Assembly: GCF_032118995.1 (NCBI RefSeq)
Contig: NC_092662.1
Location: 744,001 to 808,000 of the forward strand
Length of the DNA stretch: 64,000 nt
Source of the DNA: Asterias amurensis
Taxonomy: Eukaryota > Echinodermata > Asteroidea > Forcipulatida > Asteriidae
Direction of reading: 5' to 3'
The notes below the pieces were generated by a model. That model saw nothing but the letters and a program-made list of their open reading frames with translations, made no database searches and was not told the DNA's origin. Numbering within the stretch: position 1 is the first letter of the stretch; every line of letters starts with the position of its first letter. The position numbers and the translations under genes were made by a program. Positions 32,501-43,315 of the stretch are shown here, piece by piece.

Positions 32501-35500
32501 GGAATTCAAGAAAGCTGTCTTGGTAAGTGAAACAGGGGTTGGCAGCAAATTTACAATCACACTTCCCTAGGTAGGTGCTGCACTGCTGTGGCGGTTCGCA
32601 TAAAAATACCTTCTTATAAAAATCTGCCAACTTCTTGTTTAGTTGTTTCTTATTGGTAGATATGTATGCTATAGAACACTCCAGTATCAAATCTAGTGAT
32701 AACTTTATTTTGTTGGTCATGATTTTGTCTGCAGCCGATGATGGAGCGTGTTCGTATGCATCCTCTGCTAGTTATCGGCACAGCTAGATCCGAAACGGAA
32801 AATGCAAGGTGGGTTTAAATCAAACTGAATGCCCTGACCGACCTGACCAACCTGGTTGACTGATCAAACCAGACCTGACTGAACTGACTTGACCTATCCT
32901 GACCTGGCCTGACCTGACCTGACCTGACCTGGCCTGACCTGACTGACCTGACCGACCTGGCTGACTGACCTGACCAATCTGACAATCTGATTGATCTTAT
33001 TGACTTAACTAACCTGACTAGCATAACTGACCTGACTGAGGTTATGGTTTATGATCAAGCAGGTAATCTTAAAATTAAACAATATCTGTTAGAAGAAGAT
33101 TGGGTTATTTATGCTTTATACTTGTGTTCTTTTTTTGAAGATGGAGGAAGATGGAGGTACATGATGTACTGATGGAGTGTGCTCGTGTTTCATTGGATAC
33201 AACAGAATCTGCTCGAGACGATTCCTTCAACTACGTCCCGATACCTGTAGGTTTTGACCCTGAGAGGAGAGGGTCAAAGGGCATAGCAGCTGGGATCATG
33301 GGTCAAGGCATGAGAACTTCTTCCCCCATTGTTGATGGTCATGGTAAGAGTATGGAGGTTTATTGTCAACATTTCCAAGCCAGTTGCCTTCCCATTTGAA
33401 ACAGCATGGTGGCACTACTCGGTACAAGTGAATGTGTGTACTGTATAGATGAACATAACAATTAGTGTGATATGACAGTAGATGGGAAGGATATCTAGGG
33501 TTCATTTCAGTCAAGCATTTATAAACAATAAGAGCCTTGAACACCCAGCAGGGTGGATACGTGCGCATTACAAGTCTTATTATTATTATTATTATTATTA
33601 AGTTTTAAATGAATCCATTCTCTCATTGAAGCAAGACTGGATGATATTGAATGGTCATATAGTAGGAGGGTTAAGACACTTGTAATCTGATGTTGCTGTC
33701 AACTCATTTGAAAATCGCTTTTTCTTAACAAGGTACTGAGCTGTCTCACAAGCCATTGATACAGTGGGATAGTGACGCTAAGAAAGCAGACCCCGATACG
33801 CACAGCCTGGTTTCGTCACAAGAGGGGGGTATTATATCGATGTTCAGCCCGTCCATGGTGTGCGGACTGAGCACACCACCTTCCTCCCATCCTCCCTCCC
33901 CATTGGGCAGTCAACTGGATGTCAGTCTGACATCATCAGTCCAGATGCATTACACGACCCCTCTCCAAGAGACACCGACGCCTCAGTCAACACCGCACGA
34001 TTCCCCTCATCCCAACGCAGCTCTCCATCTCAGCAGTCGTATGTCCAGCATGAGCGAGGGCAGTGTTCACAGCCGTGCCGGAAAGGGATCTGGCGGGAGA
34101 GCCGGACGTGGGAAGCTCCCGCCAATCACAACTCACTCCGCAATGTCGTTGTCTCGGACCGTCTCTGCACCAGTGACGCCAGGCTATGAGTCCAAATCCT
34201 TGCCGTGCACCCCTCAGAAACCTCTCATGGGTGGCAAGGCATCCTCCCAAGAGATCACCAAGCAGAGGAGATTCGTATGGGATGATGCAGAGGCTCTTGC
34301 GACTAACGGCACATCATCGTCTTCAACCAAAGAGCCTCCTCAAGCTGCTCCTGTTACTGAAGAAAGTGAGGCAAGGAAAGAAAGGACGGAGAGCTCCGTC
34401 TCCTTGAGAGACCTTCCTGAAGTCATTAAAGATCTTTCTCATGAGGAGCAGAGGCCACGTGATGGTAAGTAAGCAAGAGAATGCTTGGTAGTATTTGAAA
34501 CTTTGCACTGTGGGCCTACAATCAAGTGACACATGTACATTTAAATGTCTTTTTGAGTTATGTTTTTCGGTCAGAACCACCACAACTCGTGTAATGTTTT
34601 GCATTTGTTTGTTATTTGTAAACTTCCAGATGATGCAATGAATGAAGAGGTGTCGTCTTTCATTGGTAGTCCTTACACTCCACAGGATCTGGAAACTTCT
34701 GTAAACTCATGTATTACAACTACCCAAACCAAAACAACAACTTCAGACCGACTCCCTCTGAAGACGGACATGGCTACTCCTTCCATGACAATGTCATCAG
34801 CGTATTTGATGAAAGTTCACTCTAAGGACGCTGAAACAACTCCTCGAGCGAATGGGACAAGTCGCCAAGAGACAGTCAGAACGCAAAGTGATCCGAGTGC
34901 AGCACACCGTAGTACGTTGATAAAATCATCCGAGAGTGAAACCCGTTTAAGAACCAGTAGTTTCGGTAACAAGGCGACAAAAAACATCTCAGCGGATCTC
35001 TTCGGCGTCCGGAAAGGAAAGGATGCCAGCGTTGAGCATACCATAACACCACAAGGGTTTGTCCCGATTATTGATCAATCAATCGATAGTTTGGAGTCAC
35101 CGATAACTCGATACGGGACACAAAGCACCACATCAGATACTTTCAGCACCCCTGGGCCGTCCTACAACCAGCAAGCACCACCACAAATGCCCTACATGCA
35201 TCTCTTCAATCTGATCGTCCCGACGTTGCAGAATTTATCCCCCGCTGGGACCTCATCGAGAGATCACTCCCCGGTTGTCTCAAGCGCCAACAGCACGGGT
35301 AGTGGGTTATATTCTACCCCGCCACCTATGTCTAGAGTTGACTCGCTGCCAGTAGGGAGTACACCTATAGATAGTATCGGTAAAGTTCCGCTACATTCGT
35401 TGTATTCACCGAGTCAGCTGCTGGATCGTCATCTACAGATGGGTAATATGACTCATGAGGATCAACTTACTGGGTAAGAACCTTCAAAGGTCATTCCACA

Positions 35501-38500
35501 TGCCAGGACCCTGGAGTGGATTTCACAAAGAGTCAAGACATAGTCGTATCTCAAGTTAGGACCAGTTACTCGTCCTGACTTGGGACTAGCCATACATTTT
35601 TAACATCAGTCTTAACTCTTTGTGAAATCGACCCCACTGTTTTAAAGCCAAGTAGCTCCTCACTCAAGTTTTGAATGTGCGCACTTAGGTTCAAACTACC
35701 ATGAGCCAAATATTTGAACTTATAACTTAAATTTGGGCGGGAAATTTTAGCGCTTCTTGTAATCAACTAAAATGCCTCTTTAACTCAGTGTGAAAGTGTC
35801 CCAAGTAGTTATGCATGTCGGAAGGTTTTTACGGGGTTTGCTTTCTCATGTTTATTTCCAAATATCACAATATATAATCTTAAAACATACAAGCATTAGG
35901 TACAATGGGTGATAAGTGGAGTGCTTTGGAAATATTAACTTATTTTATCGATGAACAACAATTGTTCAATTAAACCTTCCTTCCTTTGCAGGAAATACTG
36001 TATGTTACAGCGCCAGGAGCGTCACTGAGTGACAGACATGGGCCCTATACAAGAAGCCACAATGATTATTATTATTATTATTTGCAGTTTGTCTCTTGTC
36101 AGCCAAGGGGCAGTGGATTGGACTCATTTTGGAGGCTCTCCACCAGCGGATGAAATCAAACTACTGAAGGGCCAGTTGCAGTTACTTCACAATCAGCTTC
36201 TATATGAGAGACATAAGAGGGAAGTTCATGCAGAGAGGAATAGGCGCCTCCTTGGCAAGACGCATAAGGTACAGTCGCATCTCCTTGTATCCAGATCGCT
36301 GGCACTGGCAAAATTACCTCTTTATAACAGGAACGTGTTGTTGTAAGAGGACAGCAAATTAAAGAAACACAAAGCAGAAAAGATATTGAGGACTTTGGAA
36401 TTTACTCTTATAAGCAGAACCTCTTTATAACAGTGCTCTTTGTAGTGATATCATGTGATTGGCTCTGCAAAAATGAGTCACAAGGGGGACAATAGACTTA
36501 GACTAGATGATAATGGCAGAATTACAAAAGGTCTGTAGCTAAAGACTTTTAAGTTGGAATATACCTCTTGCACATAATGTCATTTGAATTGGGTGCTGTT
36601 TGGCTACAGGTCAAAAGAAGGTTGCTCATTGGCTCATCATGTGGGCCAAGCGTGCACACAGATTTTCATTGCATGTTTTTGTTACTGTTACATCATCATT
36701 AGAAGATGGCGGCGTGATGATGTCAATGCAAATATACACACAGGGACATTGGTTGTATTGTTCATGGACATTAATGAAGTATCGTTCATTGCAGGCAAAA
36801 GCTCTTGAAGAATCCAATGCAGCTATGTTGGAGCAACGGCAACTCCTAGAAGTAGAAGTGAATCAAGTCAGAGCGGCCTTCAAGTTACTCCGAGAAGAGA
36901 ATAAACAGCTTAGTGAAGCCAATAGCACTAAAGACCAGACGCATAATGCATTAATGAAGTAAGAATACTCATCAGCTATGTCTTAATGCTGCTAAGCATG
37001 GGAAGAACCTGCTAAGTAGTTTCGGGTTACCAGTTTAGTATCATGAGTTTTGTTATATCGTTAATAACTGGTGCTCCACTACAGTTTTCGTTCAAGTTGT
37101 TTTCTTGGTTTCGATACGCATGAGACTTGAAGTTGATTTTGGAAATTTTTTTGCTAAAAAGAAGAAAAAATGTTTGTAACTATAAGTATTTGTATGAAGC
37201 CATATTTGTTTGTTGTGGGTGTTTCTCTTATTACCTACAACTTTTATTTTCAGGAAATTACAAGGTGAGAATGAGCACATGAGAGATGCAAATGAGGAAC
37301 TTCAAAAGCTTCTGGTTCATCACAAACAGGAAGTCGATAAAGAAGCAAAGGTAAACAAGAATGCTTCAACTTTGAACTCTTACCTCCATATATAAAGGCT
37401 ATTAGCACTAGACTCAAGCTCTGGTGTTTCTTATCAGCAGGGTGTGGGTTCGAGTCCTGGTTTTGACATGTGTGTCCTTTAGCAAGACACTTGAACATTA
37501 TTTCTTCGTCATTCAGATGGGATGCAAAGCTGTAGGGTCCGTACACATGTGTTGTTTAATGCACGTAACAGAACCAAGTTGCACTTATCGCCAAGCCTCT
37601 GTGTTTCTGGCATTGTCTGCCGAATGCACTCAGCATCCTTTTAATTTAATTTTGTTTGTAAAAAAACCTGTCTAAAAATGTTTGTTTTTGTTCAAATTCA
37701 ACCTGTGAGTATCTCTTAGCTAGATCTGTGCCCTATATAAGATTGTAGTGTTTTACATTATGTATTTGAGAATTTGAATTTGAATTTTTTCAGGAGTTAC
37801 AGGCGGCTAATGCTAAATTGTTCACAGTGCAACAGGAATTGGACAACGCTAGGGCGGATGTAGCAGCCAACAGACACCTAAAAGATGAGGTACCTGACCT
37901 ATGACATTTGCCTAGCAACTCTTACATAAAGACGTCCATAGGTCCTTTATAAAACCACAGCTTGGTCTTTATTGGGCTTGTGTGTGGGCTTTGTCATAAG
38001 ACCTTGTCACACGAGGCAAATTTTACTGGCAACAGTGCATTCTACGGGACCACTCATTCTCTGTACAGTCACACCCAATTCATAAAATAAAATAAAAATA
38101 AATAAAAATTTTGGAAGCCAATTAATAATTTGTCAAACAGTTTCTTACGATCCCAAAGAAAAATATGTGTACATTGAAATATGAATGTATTTTCTTCTTA
38201 GAGATTGCCTGGAACTGGTTGCCTGTAAATGGCCCTGTTTGACATGGGCCCTCCGTCTGTTATTTAGAAGATGTGCGGTTTCCTTACGGGGTTTCAATCA
38301 AGCCATGGTTAGATAAATTAATCAGTGGATTTCAAGACATAATGCTGTTCTTTTCTCCTCACTTACTCCCCAGATTGCTCGACTGAACAGGGAGCTATTA
38401 CTGATGGGTGAAACTAATACAAAGTATCAAGAGAAGGTGGAGGAAGCGCGAAGGAATGATCATAAGACAGAAGAGACTGAGATGAGATGGACCACACTGA

Positions 38501-40471
38501 AAAAAGACCTTGCTGGTAAAGGAAAAATTAAGAAAGTAATCGTTGAAAGAAAGAATCAACTCCAACAAGTTTGTCTTAAGTTTGAAAACTTTGCATGGTG
38601 GAAAGGTTTGCCGTAACAACTTTTTATTGATATCAGAGCATGATATTTTTGCATATGTTGTGCCAATTTCTTTTTTAGAAAAGGCCAAACATTTTTCAGT
38701 GTGTATGTGGCAACATTTTTGATGATTCAGTTGTATTTATCAGGCGTTTTGTGTACTTTTTTGTTTGACATTTTTCAGTTTCTCAAGAGTCGTTAAAAAG
38801 AAAGAATGTTCAGACGGAAGCTGCCAAAGCTCGAATTGGAGAAATGGAGGCATCACTTACACTAAAGGTTTGTAGAAACTTGTCTTATTTATTGATCTTA
38901 ATGTTTGGATGATTTTTTGTGATTATTTCTCCTTAATTGGTCCTCATACTGTGTGACAACTTTTTGAAAGCTCATATTTTTGTCAACCAATATTAAATTT
39001 GGGGCTTTACATTTTTTTTTCTCATCTTTCAGGATGTTGCAATGGCTGAGCAGAAACGTTTTTTGGAAAACGTAAAAAGCCTCAACAAGGGTAAAATGGA
39101 GGTAGGAATGACACTTTTGTTTGACCTTGAAGGTCAAATGTTATTTTGATAAACACATAGATTTGATTGGAGCTTTGAGCTGAGGGAATAACCTCAATCT
39201 AATAAGCGGCTTATTGTTGCATTCGAACCGTCTTTAGGCTCGGAGTTTCATCTTTGAGACGGCTAAGCTATTTTCGTTTTGCAAAAGGCACTTTCATTGG
39301 AAAATCTCAAAGTCTTAGTCTTTTGATTAGACACCAAGGCCAAGACCAGTGGCAACAAAGGCCTGTGCAACTCCATGCCAGCTCCGTGCCTATTGTTTTG
39401 AAGAGTTAATAGACTGACAAGTTCTCTTGTCCTTCAAAAAAGAGATCTTGAAGAAAAAAATAATGTTGGATTGATTTTGGATTTTTGTTGTTGCAGTCGA
39501 TGGATGCCAAGTACAACGCCCTCAAGAAAATCAACCAATGTCTTGAGGCTCACATCCTGAAACTCACCAAGAGCTTGAGGGAGAGAGAGAAGGAGACCGG
39601 TCACTTCAAACGACGTCATCATGTAGCGCCCCAAGGCATCTCCCGTCGTCATTCTGGTCCGTCGAGCGGCGCTGCTGATCAGAAGATGGAGAGAATGGAG
39701 AGTTCAGATTCAGGAGGAACATCTTCATCTGGAATGTATTCAATCCAAACCTCATCTCCAAGAACTCTTGACCGGAGTCAGTCTCAGGACGAAACGTACC
39801 CAGTGAGACCAGTAGATGTGGACGCTCATCTCGTCGTTAAAACTGAAAGCAACTTCTCACAGACGTCTCTGTCTGTGAAGGGATCAAAGGATGATCATCT
39901 CACCCCAAGTCATCTATCTGGGTCCCATTCAACCCCTCGCTCTAGCCCCATGAGTGAGTGGGAGAACCTAAGTGGAGAGGTTGATTTGAACAAACCTACT
40001 AAAAAGGAACCTGCCGAAGCTATCCTTGTCCCTAAACCAACAGAGAGGGCAGGTTTTGAGCGGCACGATTCAGGTAGCCGTCTTCACATCAACAGTCCGC
40101 CTTTAGTATTCAGCGATACGTCCCCCTTCCAGCGAGTCCAGCAGAGCCCTCGCTTGTCCACAAGGCACAGCTCTTTCTCCCCCTCCAGCAAGATCTCTTT
40201 AAACCCCTCGGTTGAAATCAGCAGGAGAGCTGCCAGCCAATCCTGCCCCGATCTTGACTCATCGGGCAGCCAGTTTACGAACTTGACTCAGTCGCAAGTC
40301 GAGGGAGGGGAAGAGGACATACAGGAGGAGGAGGTATCTGAGGGTACCTCGACTTCACCTCCAGGGGCTGTTGTAGACAGTGTAGAACCAAGAGTGTTCC
40401 ATCACGGCTTAGCGTCTATACTACACATGGAAGCCAGTATTGAAGAAGCAGACTTAAGCAAATATAAATAG
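29581..40471 (+). CDS. TSC1: Hamartin (TSC1), 17 coding exons, 1440 aa
   Basis: Exons: 29581-29689, 30551-30654, 31332-31481, 31722-31866, 32374-32522, 32735-32808, 33141-33343, 33733-34464, 34630-35473, 36088-36268, 36795-36958, 37254-37350, 37794-37889, 38374-38515, 38779-38867, 39033-39101 and 39497-40471. All joins keep frame (4323 nt with stop). Residues 1-280 are the hamartin core; [16 protein letters not shown] matches human closely, as do the MAQQ start and [10 protein letters not shown]. Residues about 280-835 are a Ser/Thr/Pro-rich linker. A conserved block [15 protein letters not shown] with [13 protein letters not shown] (about 842-880) opens the coiled coil (to about 1140). A disordered tail ends SKYK. 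Hamartin with tuberin and TBC1D7 is the Rheb-GAP complex that restrains mTORC1 at lysosomes. It is longer than human (1164). Confidence 0.96.
29761..29844. repeat. 84-bp near-perfect palindrome in TSC1 intron 1
   Basis: Two 42-bp arms (29761-29802 and 29803-29844) are reverse complements with a single mismatch and no loop; the centre is GTGTGCGCACAC. CTAAAC lies directly on both sides, like a target-site duplication. The outer arm reads TATGGTGGCCCTGAAGGGAC. Confidence 0.8.
29954..30172. repeat. 97-98 bp tandem repeat (2.3 copies) in TSC1 intron 1
   Basis: TGGTCAGACAGTAGGAG recurs at 29954, 30052 and 30149, and the two full units are nearly identical. The sub-motif is also scattered elsewhere (about 25005, 33655, 42355) together with ACCATTCAATAT, which suggests a dispersed element that became tandem here. 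Confidence 0.7.
30765..30912. repeat. CCAATTTCATAAAGC-family element in TSC1 intron 2
   Basis: It shares GCTTACCAGAATAAG, GGGACTGGTATCCTGCTCA and a terminal TTTGAAATTGGGCC with the other copies (21089, 31962, 42100, 55134). The left end is worn. Confidence 0.45.
31012..31300 (-). mobile_element. LINE 3' end fragment (C-terminus of a reverse-transcriptase ORF), minus strand
   Basis: A minus-strand frame reads [23 protein letters not shown] and [14 protein letters not shown]. This is the pattern typical of the extreme C-terminus of invertebrate non-LTR retrotransposon polyproteins (LVDI...TRGH...[11 protein letters not shown]). Its last 64 bp, with GGTCCATCTTCAAGCAG, is repeated in tandem (31018 and 31083). 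The fragment stops about 30 bp before TSC1 exon 3 (31332). The frame running on into the exon is a coincidence. Confidence 0.65.
31962..32142. repeat. CCAATTTCATAAAGC-family element in TSC1 intron 4
   Basis: Begins near AGGGCCTGATTTCAG and ends GCTGCTCTATGACATTGGACCC. It has CACAATAGTATTACCAGC and ATTGGTATACTACTTAG inside, matching the copies at 21089 and 30765. Confidence 0.45.
32181..32294. repeat. Inverted-repeat element, GGTTCTG...CAGAACC family (copy 1)
   Basis: Outer arms GTGAGGTTTGTGG and CACAAACCTCAC, then CCATGTGAAAATTTTGGTTCTG and its mirror CAGAACCAAAAC...GATGTTCACACAGTG. Relatives lie at 46219-46360, 58336-58385 and 59145-59214. Confidence 0.55.
32833..33041. repeat. (TGACC)n-type microsatellite in TSC1 intron 6
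   Basis: A long degenerate array of CTGACC and TGACCTGACC units starts about 25 bp after the exon 6 donor. Confidence 0.85.
33380..33568 (-). mobile_element. Possible LINE RT-tail fragment, minus strand
   Basis: A minus-strand frame contains [20 protein letters not shown]. This resembles the YKCLNGMAPxYLxxLL stretch near the end of many CR1/L2-like reverse-transcriptase ORFs. It is short and degraded and lies in TSC1 intron 7. A (TTA)n run follows at 33578-33600. Confidence 0.35.
35515..35635. repeat. TTTCACAAAGAGT inverted-repeat element after TSC1 exon 9
   Basis: Ends GATTTCACAAAGAGTCAAGAC and its mirror GTCTTAACTCTTTGTGAAATC are given here as landmarks. The interior GTTAGGACCAGTTACTCGTCC has the same motif as the element at 17849. 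It starts about 40 bp after the donor at 35473. Confidence 0.6.
37396..37590 (+). repeat. tRNA-derived SINE copy in TSC1 intron 12
   Basis: Plus-strand order: CTAGACTCAAGCTCTGGTG, CAGGGTGTGGGTTCGAGTCC (B box), TAGCAAGACACTTGAAC, then CAGATGGGATGCAAAGCTG. This is the same family as 23070-23401 and 25560-25672. It begins about 45 bp downstream of exon 12. Confidence 0.55.
39230..39395 (+). repeat. Dispersed non-TIR repeat copy in TSC1 intron 16
   Basis: GAGTTTCATCTTTGAGA, TTTTGCAAAAGGCACTTTC, GGAAAATCTCAAAGTCTTAG, GACACCAAGGCCAAGACC and AGTGGCAACAAAGGC follow the family order. Confidence 0.5.
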
Positions 40472-40601
40472 TCAGTTATTCATGTGTCCTTCATGCATTT
40501 TGGGGAATGCACAATGCTCTTAAAGGCAGTGGACACCAAGCAACACACACAGCTTTGTGTTGCATACCCTTTGTGGACTTTCCTTTGTTCTGTTCACTTA
40601 A

Positions 40602-40977
40602 AGACACTGGACACCATCGGTAAATGTCAAAGACCAGTCTTCTAACTTGTTGTATCTCAACATGCACAAAATAACAAACCTGTGAAAATTTGAACTCAAC
40701 TGGTCGTCAAAGTTACAAAATAATAATGGAAAAAACACCCTTGTCACACAAAGTTGTGTGCTTTCAGATGCTTGATTTCGAGACCTCAAAATCTAATACT
40801 GAGGTCTCGAAATCAAATTCAAATATTTTAGTGGAAAATTACTTCTTTCTCTCAAACTATGTTACTTCAGAGCAAGCCGTTTCTCACAATGTTTTCAACA
40901 GCTCTCCATTGCTTTTTACCAAGTAAGGTTTTATGCTGATAATTATTTTGATTAATTACCAATAGTGTCCAGTGCCT
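40602..40977. mobile_element. TTAA-flanked MITE, copy B
   Basis: A 376-bp element with termini AGACACTGGACACCATCGG and CCAATAGTGTCCAGTGCCT and TTAA on both sides (40598-40601, 40978-40981). The internal hairpin GATTTCGAGACCTCA...TGAGGTCTCGAAATC is preserved. About 80 bp to its left, TTAAAGGCAGTGGACACC at 40519 is the end of another, truncated copy. Confidence 0.75.
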
Positions 40978-41176
40978 TTAAAGTATAAGGGAACTTTTTG
41001 AAGGGCACCAAGGCCATGGCCTTTCTGGCCTTCATGTAACTCCACGCCTGTAGCGATCCTCAAATCTTCCATGTGGGTTGCCCTTGTATAACATGATTGT
41101 TCCATTGAGTACTGGATTCATCTTCCATGTACAATGAATGTTGTATGTATAAGTAATGGCTTCACTTGCGGCTTTT

Positions 41177-41347
41177 CCGGTGTGCGGCGGTTTCAGTCTT
41201 CTGCCGTGTTCAGTTTTCCGGGACTCAGTACAGCACTAACAATTGACTACTTTCGCTTGCTGTGCGCAGACGTCGCATGACATAATGTTACCGTATTTGG
41301 TCATTCGGAAAACTGAACACGGCGGAAAGCTGAAACCGCCACACCGG
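41177..41347. repeat. Inverted-repeat element with 42-44 bp arms
   Basis: CCGGTGTGCGGCGGTTTCAG and GCCGTGTTCAGTTTTCCG at the left (41177-41220) are mirrored by CGGAAAACTGAACACGGC and GCTGAAACCGCCACACCGG at the right (41306-41347). An 85-bp spacer lies between them. Much richer in CpG than its surroundings. Confidence 0.6.
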
Positions 41348-42099
41348 GAGGATTGCCAATTATTTAATGTTGCTTTTAAAGCCAATGACAGCCAATAGTT
41401 CAGTACACACTTCACCACACTAACCACACAGTCTAACCATCAACTCCTGTAGTCAAATAAATGCCATAGCAAAGGGAAGGGTTAAAATTGAATCCATTTC
41501 CCCTCGAATACATTTCCCTTGAGTAGGATTATAAAAGGGATGCATCTAGTAAAACAAGGAAGTTGTTTAAATGTGGGTTTTCATGGCTGCTGTGCTTTTA
41601 AAAGACTTGATAAAAATAACCCAACTTTATTGAGCTGTTCATGCACTATGTAAATAAGATATTAAGCAAATTTCAATGCACCAATCATATTTAATTCCAT
41701 TCTTCTAAGAATAATCTAAATTAGATTGTAAAGCTCAATGCCATAATAACTTGTATCTGAATTTAAGAAACGGTAACATAGAGTTTCAATAGAAAACTTC
41801 CATCATATACTTTTAATTTGTTGATTTACAAACAATTTTTTAAGTTAAAAACATTACATTATTTTTAATTTCATCTTTTGCATTAATAGACCTTTATCTT
41901 GCTGGCACCATTCAATAATGTCCTGCTCCTAACCTTATAAATAGCATTAAGTAATACAAAATCTCTTCATCCTAAAGAGACACCTGACTTTTTTTGTGGA
42001 ATGCAGAAAATAATAGCTGCCGTGATTGATATATATGTGATGCAGAAGCGCTTTAGGTTTAAGGAGTCCTCTCGCGCTTGTTTAGTATTGCCCCGATTA

Positions 42100-42283
42100 G
42101 GGCCCAATTTCATAAAGCCTGTAAGCACAAAAATTTGCTTAGCATGAAATTTCTTCCTTGATAAAAACAGGATTACCAACCAAATTTCCATTTGTTGCAT
42201 ATTGCTTGTTAGTGGTATTCAGCTGCTTGCTTATCCTGAAAATCGCAAATTTTTGTGCTTACAGGCTTTATAAAGTTGGCCCC
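42100..42283. repeat. CCAATTTCATAAAGC-family element, best-preserved copy
   Basis: Begins GGGCCCAATTTCATAAAGCC, then TGTAAGCACAAAAATTTGC. It ends with the mirror image GCAAATTTTTGTGCTTACAGG, CTTTATAAAGTTGGCCC. Terminal inverted repeats are about 37 bp in a 184-bp element. This is the reference copy for those at 21089, 30765, 31962, 54755 and 55134. Confidence 0.6.
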
Positions 42284-43315
42284 AGGATGTTAGTGAAAGT
42301 TAAGCACTGCAGGCAACCTAATCCTCTGAAACATGCTGCTATACTCTTTATGCTGCCTCAACCCTCTTACTCTTTGACCATTCAATATCCTACCTTTTTC
42401 CCAAGCGCTAAATAGCACGCATGTTTTTAAACAAGTAATATAATTATTCACACTCCCATAAGCCCTATCTTAGGCAGGAAATCAAGTAATTTTTTAAGGG
42501 ATATAAAAACACTTATCTTCTGTGCAATCATTTGTTATGCGTCATTATATTTACCTGTAAGTTTATTATTTTTGTTGACAAGTTTTGTTGGTTATCATTA
42601 TATAAACAATTACATTATGTGGAGCTTGGCATTCTTAAAGTTGATCGAAGTAACATGTTTTCAAAAGATACCATGGGCTACGATCTTAAAAAAAAACTCT
42701 TGAAATATCTTTCTTGTACAATTGAATTAGGTAAGTTTTATCTTGGAGTTAAAACTTCCCATTTGCAAATAGAACTTCTTGAGAAAACCCCCAGTTATTC
42801 AACAGTAAATCTTTAATCTGTGTGTATAAGTTACTTATTCATCATAATTATATACAGTGTATGTCCTTAAAAAAAAGTGAATGACTGGTTTAGTTGATGT
42901 TGCAAAGTGACAATATCTATATTATTTGTTTGAAATAAATGTCATTGTGACTTGATGCTGGCTTCTTGCGTCTCTGTCATTTCTCCATAAATATATTTGT
43001 CTAACTTAGAGTCGGAAATTAAATTTGGATGTAACAACATTGTCCCGCCCCCATAACAAAATCGCTTGGATTTTATTAAACGGTGGCCATCAATAGCGCC
43101 CTCTATCGGCGATTAGTAGCCAATTGCACTCGGTGGACTCTGACGTATGCTTTCTGATATAAATTTATGTCATAGCCGACGGTGGTTAAGGTGCACACAC
43201 GCTGATGTACGATACGAAAATTGCATGGGGAGGAAGTGTGTGTGCCACGTTATTATAAAATTGATTGGATGCCCATTGAATAAGTGTATGTGTGTTCAAG
43301 CACTCGGTAGTCAAA

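Larger units (their letters stand above)
40472..43315. other. Intergenic region TSC1-SLC39A7
   Basis: The left part is TSC1 3' UTR of unknown length; the first AATAAA is at 41456. It contains the terminus of a TTAA element at about 40519, a full copy at 40602-40977, a fragment of the non-TIR repeat at 40985-41050, and hairpins at 41177-41347 and 42100-42283. The right edge, 43050-43315, is slightly GC-richer and should hold the SLC39A7 promoter. No gene is seen in 41350-43050. Confidence 0.5.

Noticed and set aside
33860-34250. Overlapping open frames on both strands within TSC1 exon 8
   Set aside because: Shadow frames of a long GC-richer coding exon; only the 33756-34464 frame continues hamartin in phase.
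43292-43315. SLC39A7 start eight codons further upstream
   Set aside because: The upstream codon is GTG; ATG 43316 has strong context and begins a good signal peptide.
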